A stretch of 64,000 bases of DNA from the NCBI GenBank assembly GCA_934098525.1, contig CAKONZ010000002.1, positions 62,001-126,000 on the forward strand. Reading direction: 5' to 3'. The first letter of the stretch is position 1; each line of letters opens with the position of its first letter. The position numbers were made by a program, and so were the translations under genes. Source of the DNA: an uncultured Bacilli bacterium. GTDB taxonomy: Bacteria > Bacillota_I > Bacilli_A > RF39 > UBA660. A model generated the notes under the pieces. It made no database searches. It was not told where the DNA came from and was given only the letters and a program-made list of their open reading frames with translations. Shown here in pieces: positions 45,547 to 54,758 of the stretch.

Positions 45547-45888
45547 CTATTTTACAATGCCATTGTCACATTGGGCATTATTAGGATTAGTTGCACAAGT
45601 CCAACATAAATCAGAATCAAAATTTTTACCTACTAATCCAAATGCAGCTTGAACAATTGTAACAACAAAGAAAATTACTACACCATAAATTAATCTTTTG
45701 ATTAACATCTTTTGAGCAGCCTTGATTTCCTTATCTTCACCAGCCATAACAGCTTTACCTAAATCAATCATAGCCATTAAAACTATAATAATTGGAATAG
45801 CTATTTTTAAAATATTAATTACTAAACCTATTAATTTCCATATTGCAACTGTATCTTTACAAAAAGTAGCAGCATCTAACATATACAT
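45547..45888 (-). CDS. Small VirB2/TrbC-like membrane protein
   Basis: A 113-residue protein with two hydrophobic segments: KLIGLVINILKIAIPIIIVL and LIYGVVIFFVVTIVQAAFGL, separated by a short charged loop with MAGEDKEIKAAQK. This two-helix layout is that of T4SS pilin/VirB2-TrbC subunits. Cysteines at the N-terminus (FCKD) and a C-terminal pair (DLCWTC) could form disulphides. The ATG at 45888 was chosen for its distance of eight bases from AGAGAGG. A paralogue with the same central motif is at 63525-63857. Confidence 0.75.
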   Translation of the reverse strand: MYMLDAATFCKDTVAIWKLIGLVINILKIAIPIIIVLMAMIDLGKAVMAGEDKEIKAAQKMLIKRLIYGVVIFFVVTIVQAAFGLVGKNFDSDLCWTCATNPNNAQCDNGIVK

Positions 45889-45971
45889 ATACATAACCTC
45901 TCTCTCTACAACAATTATAAAATAGATAAATATTATTGTCAACAATTTATTTTTACATAAACTTAAGTTTA

Positions 45972-46961
45972 CTACATATTACTTCTTCTAATCAATTTTT
46001 TTATTTCTTCTTTTAAACGATTTCCATCACTTATAGCACCATTATATGATCCAGTATAATCAGAATCAGAATCATAAACGCCATCAAATGGTCCAGCAAA
46101 TCTAACTCCATTAAATTTACAATTTGACAAATCTTTATTATATATTGTTTGTGGATTTATAACTACTCCTATTGCTCCAGTAAAATCAGTATTACAAATT
46201 TTTGTTGCATCAAAAGGTCCAACAAATTTAACACCACGGAAATTACAATAGCTTAAATCTCTATTGTATACTGTTTGCGGATTTATAACTGCTCCAATTG
46301 AATTTGAAAATTTAGAACCAGAAATTTTAACTCCGTGAAATTGTCCACTGAACTTAACATTACCGAAATTACAATTTGACAAATCTTTAAAATTGATTTT
46401 TTGTGGATTTATAACTGCCCCTCTTGAACCTGAAAAATCACAGTTTTCAACTCTAACGTAGCCAAACGAACCAATAAATTCAACTCCAGAAAATTTACAT
46501 TCAGATAAGCAATGACTTTTAATATCAAATGGAGCAATTCTAGCACCAACCGATCCTGTAAAATCAGAATTATCAATTCTTACATCATTAAATGATCCAA
46601 TAAATCTAACTCCGGAAAATTTACAATGACTTAAATCTTTTTCTATTATTGTTTGTGGATTGATAGTTATTCCCTTAGTACCAGAAAAATCAACACCACG
46701 TTTTTCATAAAATGAATGACATCTAAATAATGAAAAATCTATACCTGTAAAATCAATTTTATTTAAAAATGGTTTTATCTCCTCACAAAACTCTTTATAT
46801 TGACTATCTCTACCAACATTTTTATAATCAAAAATAAGCCTATATAGTGATCCACTTCCAATATTTAATTTATTTATTTGAACTCTTTTTCCTTCTTCTA
46901 AGTTTTTTAATTCTTCTATAAATATTTTTCTTGTTTTTTCAATTATGTCTTGACTAATCAT
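45972..46961 (-). CDS. Pentapeptide-like repeat protein with 42-residue units
   Basis: A 329-residue protein. The first 80 residues are helical and hydrophilic; the rest is five tandem units of exactly 42 residues (plus a degenerate first one), each of the form C-(K/N)-F-x-G-V-x-F-x-G-x-F, then DF(T/S)G, then GAVINPQ and a DLS end. The (D/N)FxGx and CxFxx strings recall pentapeptide repeats, so a right-handed beta-helix is likely. Some pentapeptide proteins mimic DNA or bind gyrase, but nothing here supports a particular role. It lies just upstream of the T4SS-like unit on the same strand. Confidence 0.75.
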   Translation of the reverse strand: MISQDIIEKTRKIFIEELKNLEEGKRVQINKLNIGSGSLYRLIFDYKNVGRDSQYKEFCEEIKPFLNKIDFTGIDFSLFRCHSFYEKRGVDFSGTKGITINPQTIIEKDLSHCKFSGVRFIGSFNDVRIDNSDFTGSVGARIAPFDIKSHCLSECKFSGVEFIGSFGYVRVENCDFSGSRGAVINPQKINFKDLSNCNFGNVKFSGQFHGVKISGSKFSNSIGAVINPQTVYNRDLSYCNFRGVKFVGPFDATKICNTDFTGAIGVVINPQTIYNKDLSNCKFNGVRFAGPFDGVYDSDSDYTGSYNGAISDGNRLKEEIKKLIRRSNM

Positions 46962-46978
46962 AATTCCCCTCCTAATTA

Positions 46979-47006
46979 ATTGGTTATTTTACCATAAATA
47001 ACCAAT
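46979..47006. promoter_or_regulatory. Perfect 11-bp inverted repeat between divergent genes
   Basis: ATTGGTTATTT and AAATAACCAAT are separated by six bases, located 18 bases upstream of the pentapeptide-like gene and about 80 bases before the thioredoxin-like gene. In this position an operator is more plausible than a terminator, though the T-rich plus-strand side cannot exclude the latter. Confidence 0.5.
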
Positions 47007-47085
47007 TTTGTAAATATTACTGTTAAATTTATTATTTATATTTTATATTTATAAAATTTATGATATTATAACAAAGAGGTGAACA

Positions 47086-47508
47086 ATGAAAAATAAATTT
47101 ATAGTTATTATAATTACTATAATTGTCATATTAGGTGGTATTGTATTAATATTTGGTAATGATTCTGATAAATACCTACAAGAAATAACTTATAAAAAAC
47201 TAGAAGAAAAAATAAAAAGTAATGAGTCATTTCCTTTGCTTATAATGTCATCACAATGTATTCATTGTCAATCCTTCGATCCAAAATATAAAAGTGTACT
47301 AAATAAATACGAAGTAACATCATATTATATTAATTTAACAACTTTAACAAAAGCTGAAAAAACTTCTTTATATGAATTAACACAATATGAAGGAACTCCA
47401 ACAGTAGTATTCTTTAAAAATGGTAGTATGACAAAAACTACAATCGAAGGAGATAAAGATAAAGAAGTAATTATAAGTAAATTAAAATCTTCAGGATTTA
47501 TAAAATAA
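47086..47508 (+). CDS. Membrane-anchored thioredoxin-like protein
   Basis: A 140-residue protein with an N-terminal transmembrane helix (5-24) and a thioredoxin-fold domain facing outside. The redox motif is SSQCIHCQSF (Cys-Ile-His-Cys, near 58-61) and the cis-Pro loop is EGTPTVVFF near 105. It may keep secreted proteins in the right disulphide state; candidates nearby are the cysteine-bearing small T4SS subunit and the prepilin. GAGGTG lies upstream of the ATG. Single gene with its own terminator. Confidence 0.85.
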   Translation: MKNKFIVIIITIIVILGGIVLIFGNDSDKYLQEITYKKLEEKIKSNESFPLLIMSSQCIHCQSFDPKYKSVLNKYEVTSYYINLTTLTKAEKTSLYELTQYEGTPTVVFFKNGSMTKTTIEGDKDKEVIISKLKSSGFIK

Positions 47509-47541
47509 AAAATATTTAGCATTCACGCTAAATATTTTTTA
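47509..47541. terminator. Shared terminator of converging thioredoxin-like and dockerin-protein genes
   Basis: AAAATATTTAGC (47509-47520) and GCTAAATATTTT (47527-47538) form a perfect 12-bp stem with loop ATTCAC, flanked by T and A tracts for both directions. Confidence 0.88.
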
Positions 47542-47542
47542 T

Positions 47543-49792
47543 TTACTCATTATTTTTTTCTTTTTCTTTATCTTTTTTTAATAACTCTTCTTTTAAAAAT
47601 TCTTCATCTTCATTTTTATTCAAGAAATAAATTATTAATGTACCAAGTAGTACTATAATTATTACCTTTATAATACTACCCCAAATTATTTCATCTTTTT
47701 TAACTTCTTCTTTACTAATATCACTAACTACAATATCATCTTTTTTCAAAGTATCATCAGTATCTATATTATCTGTATCATCAATTATATTATTAGTTTT
47801 AATAATTTTATTATCATCATTATTTTTATTATCATTTTTAACTTCTTTTTCTATTAAATCAAACGCTAATAAATCATCTATATTATTTACAGTATAAACA
47901 CTACCATTTAAATTAACTTCAATATTATCTTTATTAGGTAATCTTTTAAAAGTTAATTTTACAAGTAAAGTATTATTAGAAAATTCACCATATCCTAATA
48001 ATTTCAAAGTATTATTTTCATTAACTAAATAAATATTTTTATCTGTTTCATAAGAAACATAATCTATATTAGAAAAATTCAAATTAAACTTAATACCATT
48101 AACAACTCCTAAAGTATCTAAATATACTTCATAGTAAACATAATTTTCATCATAAGTTTTAACAATTCTATAACTAGCATTTTCAATTTCATCTCCTAAA
48201 GTAATTAAATTTAAAATACTAGCAAGTTTAACAACATCTAAGGTATCTACTTTCTTATCATTATTTATATCTAATAAATAAGTATTATCTAAATCATTAT
48301 TATTAATTTTATCAATCAATAAACTTAAATCCTCTTCATCAAGAATACCATTATTATTAATATCCCCATTTATTAATATCTTAAATACATATCCATTATC
48401 AACAGTAATAGTATTATTACTATAATCAATACTAAAATTAATATATTGATCATTCAAATTCTTTACAAATAAATTATTATCTAAGTCATTTATATTATTT
48501 AAAACATTATATAAAATAATATTCTTTTCATTACTACCAATATAATAATTAGATTCATCTAATAAACCAATTTGAATATTATTAATCATTACATCATAAA
48601 TACTTTTTCTAATATCATCATCTAAATTATCCAAAGCTGTTAATTTTTCTAATAATTTAATCATTTCATAACTATTATCATTAGAAATAATATTACGTAT
48701 AATATCATAAACTTTTTCACTACTATAAATATTATAATAATTATTCAAATCAACTAAATAATTATTAACAGCATCACTATCACTAGGTTTTCTTTCTAAA
48801 TAATTATTAATATCATTCATCAATATATTATAAGTATCATCAAAACCAATCAATTTAATATAATTATCAATTAAATCTTGATCAATACTAATACTATTTT
48901 TAACTAAATTATCTACATTTTCATAATCATTTTTTAAACTATCAATTCTATTTAATAAATTATTATTACTCAAATTTGAATTATTATTATAAAAACTATT
49001 TTCTACTTCAGTTAATCTACTATTAAAATCACTAATATTATTATTAATAGTTAAAGTATCTAATACTTCAATAGATAAAATATAATTTTTTATATCACTT
49101 TTTATATTTTCTAATAAATCATAAACATTACTATCATTAATAGTCATATTAGGAACATTTCCTAAACTAATTTCATTATTATAATAATTATCAACATCAT
49201 TTTTTAAATTATCTACATCACCAATAATACTATTAAATGTATTAATATAATTATTATAAATACCAACTAATTCATTAATCTTATCATCAACATTTATATA
49301 ATCAGATATTAATACATCATTATCATGAAATATATTATTAATAATTAAATTAATAATATTATCCTCACCTAATGTAGATATTATATTAGGATCAATAGCA
49401 TCATAATCATAATTATTAATTATTAAATCTTCTGTCAAACCCAAAGAATTATAATTATTTATTAATAAAGTATTATTAGAATTTAATATAAGTCTAGTCA
49501 AATTAATAGTGTTATTATTATATACTAATGTTGCATGATTAGTATTAATATCACTAACATTTTTATAAATAGTATCAACTGCAACTTTATATGCCACACT
49601 ATCTATATAATTTTGACTACCTTTCTTTTCTAAAATATCATTATTAATATTTACTATTTTACTATCAAAATCAGCAAAATAATTTGTAAATTGTGTACTA
49701 ACAGCATTAACCATCATTACTATAGGCATAAAAAAATTACATACCAAAATCAGTAATGTAAATAATGCTATATGTCTTAAACTTTTCTTCAT
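47543..49792 (-). CDS. Membrane-anchored surface protein with dockerin repeat and cohesin-like domain
   Basis: A 749-residue protein starting at the ATG at 49792, preceded by GGGGAGGAA. A signal peptide or first anchor (5-30) is followed by about 430 residues of Asn-rich helices. Near 476 starts a full dockerin type I module: GDINNNGILDEEDLSLLIDK and LDINNDKKVDTLDVVKLASI, two calcium-binding loop-helix repeats. A beta-rich part with YEVYLDTLGVVNGIKFNLNF and LLGYGEFSNNTLLVKLTF follows, resembling a cohesin. A charged linker, one C-terminal transmembrane helix (about 703-724) and a Lys/Glu tail end the protein. Confidence 0.78.
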   Translation of the reverse strand: MKKSLRHIALFTLLILVCNFFMPIVMMVNAVSTQFTNYFADFDSKIVNINNDILEKKGSQNYIDSVAYKVAVDTIYKNVSDINTNHATLVYNNNTINLTRLILNSNNTLLINNYNSLGLTEDLIINNYDYDAIDPNIISTLGEDNIINLIINNIFHDNDVLISDYINVDDKINELVGIYNNYINTFNSIIGDVDNLKNDVDNYYNNEISLGNVPNMTINDSNVYDLLENIKSDIKNYILSIEVLDTLTINNNISDFNSRLTEVENSFYNNNSNLSNNNLLNRIDSLKNDYENVDNLVKNSISIDQDLIDNYIKLIGFDDTYNILMNDINNYLERKPSDSDAVNNYLVDLNNYYNIYSSEKVYDIIRNIISNDNSYEMIKLLEKLTALDNLDDDIRKSIYDVMINNIQIGLLDESNYYIGSNEKNIILYNVLNNINDLDNNLFVKNLNDQYINFSIDYSNNTITVDNGYVFKILINGDINNNGILDEEDLSLLIDKINNNDLDNTYLLDINNDKKVDTLDVVKLASILNLITLGDEIENASYRIVKTYDENYVYYEVYLDTLGVVNGIKFNLNFSNIDYVSYETDKNIYLVNENNTLKLLGYGEFSNNTLLVKLTFKRLPNKDNIEVNLNGSVYTVNNIDDLLAFDLIEKEVKNDNKNNDDNKIIKTNNIIDDTDNIDTDDTLKKDDIVVSDISKEEVKKDEIIWGSIIKVIIIVLLGTLIIYFLNKNEDEEFLKEELLKKDKEKEKNNE

Positions 49793-49880
49793 ACAAAATT
49801 CCTCCCCTATATTATGTATTTCTATTTTGTACAATATAAGTATAAAACACATTTCACATACATTTCAAGCATTTTTACAA

Positions 49881-51134
49881 TTATTCTATTATTTCTATAA
49901 TTATTGGTTTATCATTTTTTTTAAACAAAGATATATTAAATGCTTTTCTCAAATAATCATTATCTATTTTTTTATTGCCATAACATGTACAAAGTACATC
50001 ACCTTTTCTTACATAATCTCCAACGTTTTTATTTAAAATAATTCCCGCATTATAATCAATCTTATCATCTTTTTTAACTCTTCCTGCTCCTAAATTCATT
50101 GAAGAAACTCCAATAATATATGAATCAATACTATTTAAATAACCATTTTTACAAGAAACAACTTCATAACCATCAGAAACATTAATATTAAGACTACCAC
50201 CTTGGTATTTAACAAATTCAACAAACTTTTTATATGCATCACCACTTTGTAATGCTTTAACAACCATATAATGACTCTCTTCATAACAAATATCATAATA
50301 CATCTCAACCAACTTACTAGCCATATTTAAACATAGAAGCGATAAATTATTCGAACACTTATTTTGTAATACATCTATAACTTCCATAATTTCTATACTA
50401 TTACCTATATTATTACCTAAAGGATTGTCCATTCTTGTTAACATACAAACAACTTTTCTATCATATTTTTTTCCTATTTTTATCATTAAATGAGATAACT
50501 TTCTAGCATCTTTTATATTATCTATTAAAGCCCCTTTTCCTACCTTCACATCTATTAATATCTTTTTAGCCCCACTTGCTATTTTTTTACTCATTATACT
50601 AACAGCAATCAAAGGTATAGACTTAACTGTATTAGTAACATCTCTTAAAGCATAAACTTTCTTATCCATAGGGCATAAATTAGCAGTCTGACTAGAAATA
50701 GCCATATTTATATCATTAACTTCTTTTAAAAATACTTTTTCATCTAAATTAACTTTAACCCCAATACTCTCAAGCTTATCAATAGTACCACCAGTATATC
50801 CTAAAGCTCTACCACTCATTTTTGCTATCTTAACACCACAACTAGCAATAATTGGTGCAACAATTAAAGTAGTTTTATCACCAACACCTCCTGTAGAATG
50901 TTTATCAACATAATCAAATGAAAAATTCAATCTATCACCACTATTTATAAAAAGATCAGTTAAAAAATAAATTTCTTCATCAGTCATACCATATTTACAA
51001 ATCGCTCTAAGTATAATAGTCATATCATCATCACTAATTTTTTCATTAAGATAAGAATTAAAGACATATCCTATTTCTTCAAGAGATTTTTTTTGATTAT
51101 TATTAAATTTATCTATAATATTATCTATATTCAT
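49881..51134 (-). CDS. pdp: Pyrimidine-nucleoside (thymidine) phosphorylase
   Basis: A 417-residue phosphorylase that splits pyrimidine nucleosides with phosphate to base and (deoxy)ribose-1-phosphate for salvage. The family signature appears as SGRALGYTGGTIDKLESI near 110, preceded by DKHSTGGVGDKTTL for phosphate binding; the C-terminal biotin-like domain ends in GDVLCTCYG. I start at the ATG at 51134, which has GGAGGAT eight bases upstream. The symbol could also be deoA; the two enzymes cannot be told apart here. Confidence 0.93.
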   Translation of the reverse strand: MNIDNIIDKFNNNQKKSLEEIGYVFNSYLNEKISDDDMTIILRAICKYGMTDEEIYFLTDLFINSGDRLNFSFDYVDKHSTGGVGDKTTLIVAPIIASCGVKIAKMSGRALGYTGGTIDKLESIGVKVNLDEKVFLKEVNDINMAISSQTANLCPMDKKVYALRDVTNTVKSIPLIAVSIMSKKIASGAKKILIDVKVGKGALIDNIKDARKLSHLMIKIGKKYDRKVVCMLTRMDNPLGNNIGNSIEIMEVIDVLQNKCSNNLSLLCLNMASKLVEMYYDICYEESHYMVVKALQSGDAYKKFVEFVKYQGGSLNINVSDGYEVVSCKNGYLNSIDSYIIGVSSMNLGAGRVKKDDKIDYNAGIILNKNVGDYVRKGDVLCTCYGNKKIDNDYLRKAFNISLFKKNDKPIIIEIIE

Positions 51135-51173
51135 TCTACATCCTCCAATATAATTATAATGCAAAAAAAAGAA

Positions 51174-51524
51174 CTAAAACAAGTTCTTTTCTATTCTATC
51201 CATAATTCTTTTTGGATTTTCTAATAATTTATCATATAACGCTGGATGAAGTCTTAATTCTTTTATAACTTCTATCTCTTCATTAACCATCATCATACCA
51301 TATTTTTCATCATCACTAGAAACAACATATTGATCATTTCCAATTAAATACTCAAGTGGAGTATTTAATATTTTAGATAATTGAATCAAATTCTTAGAAC
51401 TAGGTTTCTTAGTTTCTCTCTCCCAATGAGAAACACTAACTTTTGATACATTAAGTAAATTACCTAACTCTTCTTGAGACATATTATTTTCAAGTCTTTT
51501 CTCACGAATTCTCTTTCCAAGCAT
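51174..51524 (-). CDS. Xre-family HTH transcriptional regulator
   Basis: A 116-residue regulator with an N-terminal helix-turn-helix: RIREKRLENNMSQEELGNLL with recognition helix VSKVSVSHWERETKKPS (about 5-42), then ILNTPLEYLIGN, typical of Cro/CI-type proteins. The C-terminal half is helical and may dimerise. It lies between pdp (9 bp downstream on the same strand) and the CDF exporter gene, so it could control either; no matching operator was identified. Confidence 0.88.
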   Translation of the reverse strand: MLGKRIREKRLENNMSQEELGNLLNVSKVSVSHWERETKKPSSKNLIQLSKILNTPLEYLIGNDQYVVSSDDEKYGMMMVNEEIEVIKELRLHPALYDKLLENPKRIMDRIEKNLF

Positions 51525-51610
51525 ATAACACCTCCATAATATATCTCAATTATAGGAAATTAAAACGCAAAATATGTCGTTTTTAACCAAAAGTTATATG
51601 CATTTATATT

Positions 51611-52555
51611 TTAATGACTATGTCCACTATGACAATTATTACCTAAACCATTACAAAAATAATCTTCACATTTACCATCTTCCACTTCAATAGTAACATG
51701 ATTAATATTTAATTTTTTAAAATCATCTTTGATTTTATCCTTTATATTTTTAACATTACAATTCTTATCAACTATAACATGCATAGTAGCACAATTACTT
51801 ATTCCATCAATACTCCATATATGTACATGATGAATATCTTTTATACCCTCTATTTTTAACAAATCACTTTTTATTTCATCAACATTATAATCATCAGGTA
51901 TCTTTTCTAAAAACAAATCCCCTATTTCTTTTAAATTTTTTAGACTTTCATAAAGTAAAAATAACGCAACACCAATAGACATTAAAGAATCAATAATAAC
52001 AAAACCTGTAAACTTAATAACTATTGAACCTATTAAAACAACAACCCATCCTAATACATCCTCTAACATATGTAAATTTACAGATTTTTGATTTAATGAA
52101 TCACCATCTCTAGTAAAATAAACAGCCAAGAAATTAATAACAGTTCCAATTACTGCAAAAACAATTAAACCATCATAGTTCAAATCAACTGGATTTATAA
52201 TTCTTTTAATAGCATTATAAATAACAAAAACAGAACCAGTTATCAATATAACAGTGGTAATAAAAGCTCCTAAAACAGAATATCTTACATATCCGTAAGT
52301 ATACTTATTATCAGGTTTTCTTTTACTTATTTTTTCTAAAAAATAAGAAATTCCAATACTTATAGCATCACCTAAATCATGAATTGAATCACTAATTATT
52401 GCAACACTATTAGTAAAAAATCCCCCTATTAACTCAAATACTGAAAAAAACAAATTCAATATAAAAGCAAATAATATTTTTTTATCACTTCCATAGTTAT
52501 GATTATGACTATGTTTATGATTATGATTATGATTATGTTTATGTTTATTATCCAT
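51611..52555 (-). CDS. Cation diffusion facilitator (CDF) metal exporter
   Basis: A 314-residue exporter for divalent metals such as zinc or cobalt. The N-terminal tail is a His/Asn tract (HNHNHNHKHSHNHN, residues 4-20), the membrane domain has six helices with metal-site motifs SDSIHDLGDAISI in helix 2 and HMLEDVLGWV in helix 5, and the cytoplasmic domain shows HHVHIWSIDG. The tail ends with CEDYFCNGLGNNCHSGHSH, a second metal-binding cluster. Start chosen at the ATG with GGAGGT upstream (52555). The His tract comes from hexanucleotide-like repeats that could change in number. Confidence 0.92.
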   Translation of the reverse strand: MDNKHKHNHNHNHKHSHNHNYGSDKKILFAFILNLFFSVFELIGGFFTNSVAIISDSIHDLGDAISIGISYFLEKISKRKPDNKYTYGYVRYSVLGAFITTVILITGSVFVIYNAIKRIINPVDLNYDGLIVFAVIGTVINFLAVYFTRDGDSLNQKSVNLHMLEDVLGWVVVLIGSIVIKFTGFVIIDSLMSIGVALFLLYESLKNLKEIGDLFLEKIPDDYNVDEIKSDLLKIEGIKDIHHVHIWSIDGISNCATMHVIVDKNCNVKNIKDKIKDDFKKLNINHVTIEVEDGKCEDYFCNGLGNNCHSGHSH

Positions 52556-52615
52556 ATATATACCTCCATAATTATATATTTCAAACAAGACAATTATACC
52601 ACAAAAAAAGAATAA

Positions 52616-54640
52616 TTACTTATCCTTTTCATGATTACACGCAGTACATTTTATACTTTTATCCTTTTCAACTAATACTCCACCACATTCAGGACATTTT
52701 TCCTCAATAGGTTTATCCCATGTAGCAAAATCACACTTCGGATAATTACTGCATCCATAAAATATTTTTCCTTTTCTAGTCTTTTTTTCAACTACCATTC
52801 CATCACATTTAGGACATTTCATTATTTCTACAATCTTTTTCTCTTCTTTTTTTACATATTTACAATTAGGATAATTAGAACAAGCAACAAATTCACCATA
52901 TTTTCCTTTTCTAACAACCAAAGAACTATTACATAAAGGACACAATTCACCAGTTTCTTGAGGTGGTTCTTTTTCCATATTATCAAAAGCCTGTTGTACT
53001 AAAGGTGAAAACTCTTTATAAAATTTATCCAACATTTCATTCCAAACTTCTTTACCATCTGCTATTTTATCTAAATCTTCTTCCATATCTCTAGTATATT
53101 CTACATTTATTAAATTACTAAAAAACTCCTGTAATTTTCTAGTTGTTAAAATACCAATTTCAGTAGGTTTGAATTTTTTATCTTCTAATAAAACATACTT
53201 TCTTTCCTTTAAAGTATCAATTATTTTAACATATGTAGAAGGTCTACCAATACCAAGTTCTTCTAATTCTTTTATTAACTTAGCTTCAGTATATCTTGGT
53301 TTAGGTTTAGTAAAATGTTCTTCTTCTTTAATATCATTAGCGCAAAATTCATCATTAATATTTAAATCAGGTAAAATTTTATCTTCATTATCTTCATAAT
53401 GCTTATAAATTTTTAAATAACCATCAAATAATACAATAGAACCAGTTGTTTTGAATTGATAATTATTATTATCTAAAATAACTGTAGTTTGTTTTTGTTT
53501 AGCATCCGCAAAAAGTGAAGCCAAAGCTCTAATATATATTAAATTATATAATTTATATTCATCATCAGTTAAAAACTCTTTAACACTTTCAGGTGTTCTA
53601 TAAACACTAGTAGGTCTAATACCTTCATGAGCATCTTGTACATTATCCTTCTTTTTTGTTTGTTTAACATAACCAACATATTCTTTACCATAAGTATCAT
53701 TTATATACTTATAAGAATCCTTTATAAATTCATCAGATAATCTGATAGAATCAGTTCTCATATATGTAATAAGACCTGTAGTCTCATCTTTTAAAGTAAC
53801 ACCTTCATATAATTTTTGTGCCAAAGACATAGTTTTCTTTCCAGAAAAACCTAACTTATTAGAAGCATCTTGTTGTAAAGTTGAAGTAGTATATGGAGGT
53901 TTAGCCTTTCTGGACTTATCCTTTTTTATAACATCCTCAACTTTAAAAGATGAGCCCAAATTATTTAAAATTTGTTCAGCCTCTTTTTTAGTTTTAATTT
54001 CTATATCTTTATGATCATAATTATATAATAAAGCATCAAACAAATCAAAATAAGCAGTAATAGTATGATATTCTTCTGGTATAAAACTATTTATTTCATC
54101 TTCTCTATCAACAATTAGTTTTAAAGCAACACTTTGTACTCTACCAGCAGATTTTCCTCCTGTTTTAGACTGCATCAATTTAGATAATCTAAATCCTATA
54201 ATACGATCTAAAATTCTTCTAGTTTCTTGTGATTTAACTAAATCATCATCTATTTTTCTAGGTTTTGTAAAAGCTTCAAGTACTTTAGGCTTAGTAATTT
54301 CATTAAAAACAACTCTCTCATATTTATCATCTTTCAATCCCAAAGCATCTTTTAAATGCCATGCAATAGCTTCTCCTTCACGATCCGGATCGGAAGCAAG
54401 AAAGACTTTATTAGATTCTTTAGCTTGTTTTTTCAAATCATTAATTACTTTTTTCTTTCCAGGTATAGCCTCATACGTAGGAGTAAATCCATTATCAACA
54501 TCAACGCCAAAACCATACTTACCTGTTGTAGACAAATCTCTAATATGTCCCTTTGAAGATGTAACAACATAATCATTACCTAAATATTTCTCTATTGTTT
54601 TACTTTTACTAGGAGATTCCACTATTACTAAATTTTTCAT
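52616..54640 (-). CDS. topA: DNA topoisomerase I
   Basis: A 674-residue type IA topoisomerase that relaxes negative supercoils. TOPRIM domain at the N-terminus (VIVESPSKSKTIEKYLG, FLASDPDREGEAIAWHL), catalytic tyrosine in GLITYMRTDSIRLSD near 300, and three C-terminal zinc-ribbon segments: CPLCN ... ACSNYPNC, CPKCDG ... GCSNYPKC and CPECGG ... CTAC. The usual Firmicutes length is about 690. Upstream lies rnhB's terminator and the rnhB-rbgA pair, a frequent neighbourhood in this group (rbgA-rnhB-...-topA). Confidence 0.96.
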   Translation of the reverse strand: MKNLVIVESPSKSKTIEKYLGNDYVVTSSKGHIRDLSTTGKYGFGVDVDNGFTPTYEAIPGKKKVINDLKKQAKESNKVFLASDPDREGEAIAWHLKDALGLKDDKYERVVFNEITKPKVLEAFTKPRKIDDDLVKSQETRRILDRIIGFRLSKLMQSKTGGKSAGRVQSVALKLIVDREDEINSFIPEEYHTITAYFDLFDALLYNYDHKDIEIKTKKEAEQILNNLGSSFKVEDVIKKDKSRKAKPPYTTSTLQQDASNKLGFSGKKTMSLAQKLYEGVTLKDETTGLITYMRTDSIRLSDEFIKDSYKYINDTYGKEYVGYVKQTKKKDNVQDAHEGIRPTSVYRTPESVKEFLTDDEYKLYNLIYIRALASLFADAKQKQTTVILDNNNYQFKTTGSIVLFDGYLKIYKHYEDNEDKILPDLNINDEFCANDIKEEEHFTKPKPRYTEAKLIKELEELGIGRPSTYVKIIDTLKERKYVLLEDKKFKPTEIGILTTRKLQEFFSNLINVEYTRDMEEDLDKIADGKEVWNEMLDKFYKEFSPLVQQAFDNMEKEPPQETGELCPLCNSSLVVRKGKYGEFVACSNYPNCKYVKKEEKKIVEIMKCPKCDGMVVEKKTRKGKIFYGCSNYPKCDFATWDKPIEEKCPECGGVLVEKDKSIKCTACNHEKDK

Positions 54641-54724
54641 AACTAATACACATCCTTGTCATTTATAATTTATACCTTAATTTCTATTTTATGTCAATAT
54701 TTTTATATCTAATAAAGTTCACAC

Positions 54725-54758
54725 AAAAATGTAATGAAAATCACTTCATTACATTTTT
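54725..54758 (-). terminator. Terminator of rnhB
   Basis: AAAAATGTAATGAA and TTCATTACATTTTT form a perfect 14-bp stem; the last codons (NVMK, stop TGA) lie in the 5' arm and loop on the minus strand. Confidence 0.88.

Noticed and set aside
38009..46961. The T4SS-like cluster as a complete integrative conjugative element
   Set aside because: No integrase, relaxase, attachment repeats or tRNA border were found around it in the window.
46979..47006. Inverted repeat as an intrinsic terminator
   Set aside because: It lies between the starts of two divergent genes, where no transcript needs to end, so I list it as an operator candidate.
52496..52550. Short tandem repeats resembling a CRISPR or microsatellite
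   Set aside because: They are in-frame His/Asn codons of the metal-binding tail of the CDF exporter; there are no spacers or conserved repeats of CRISPR length.
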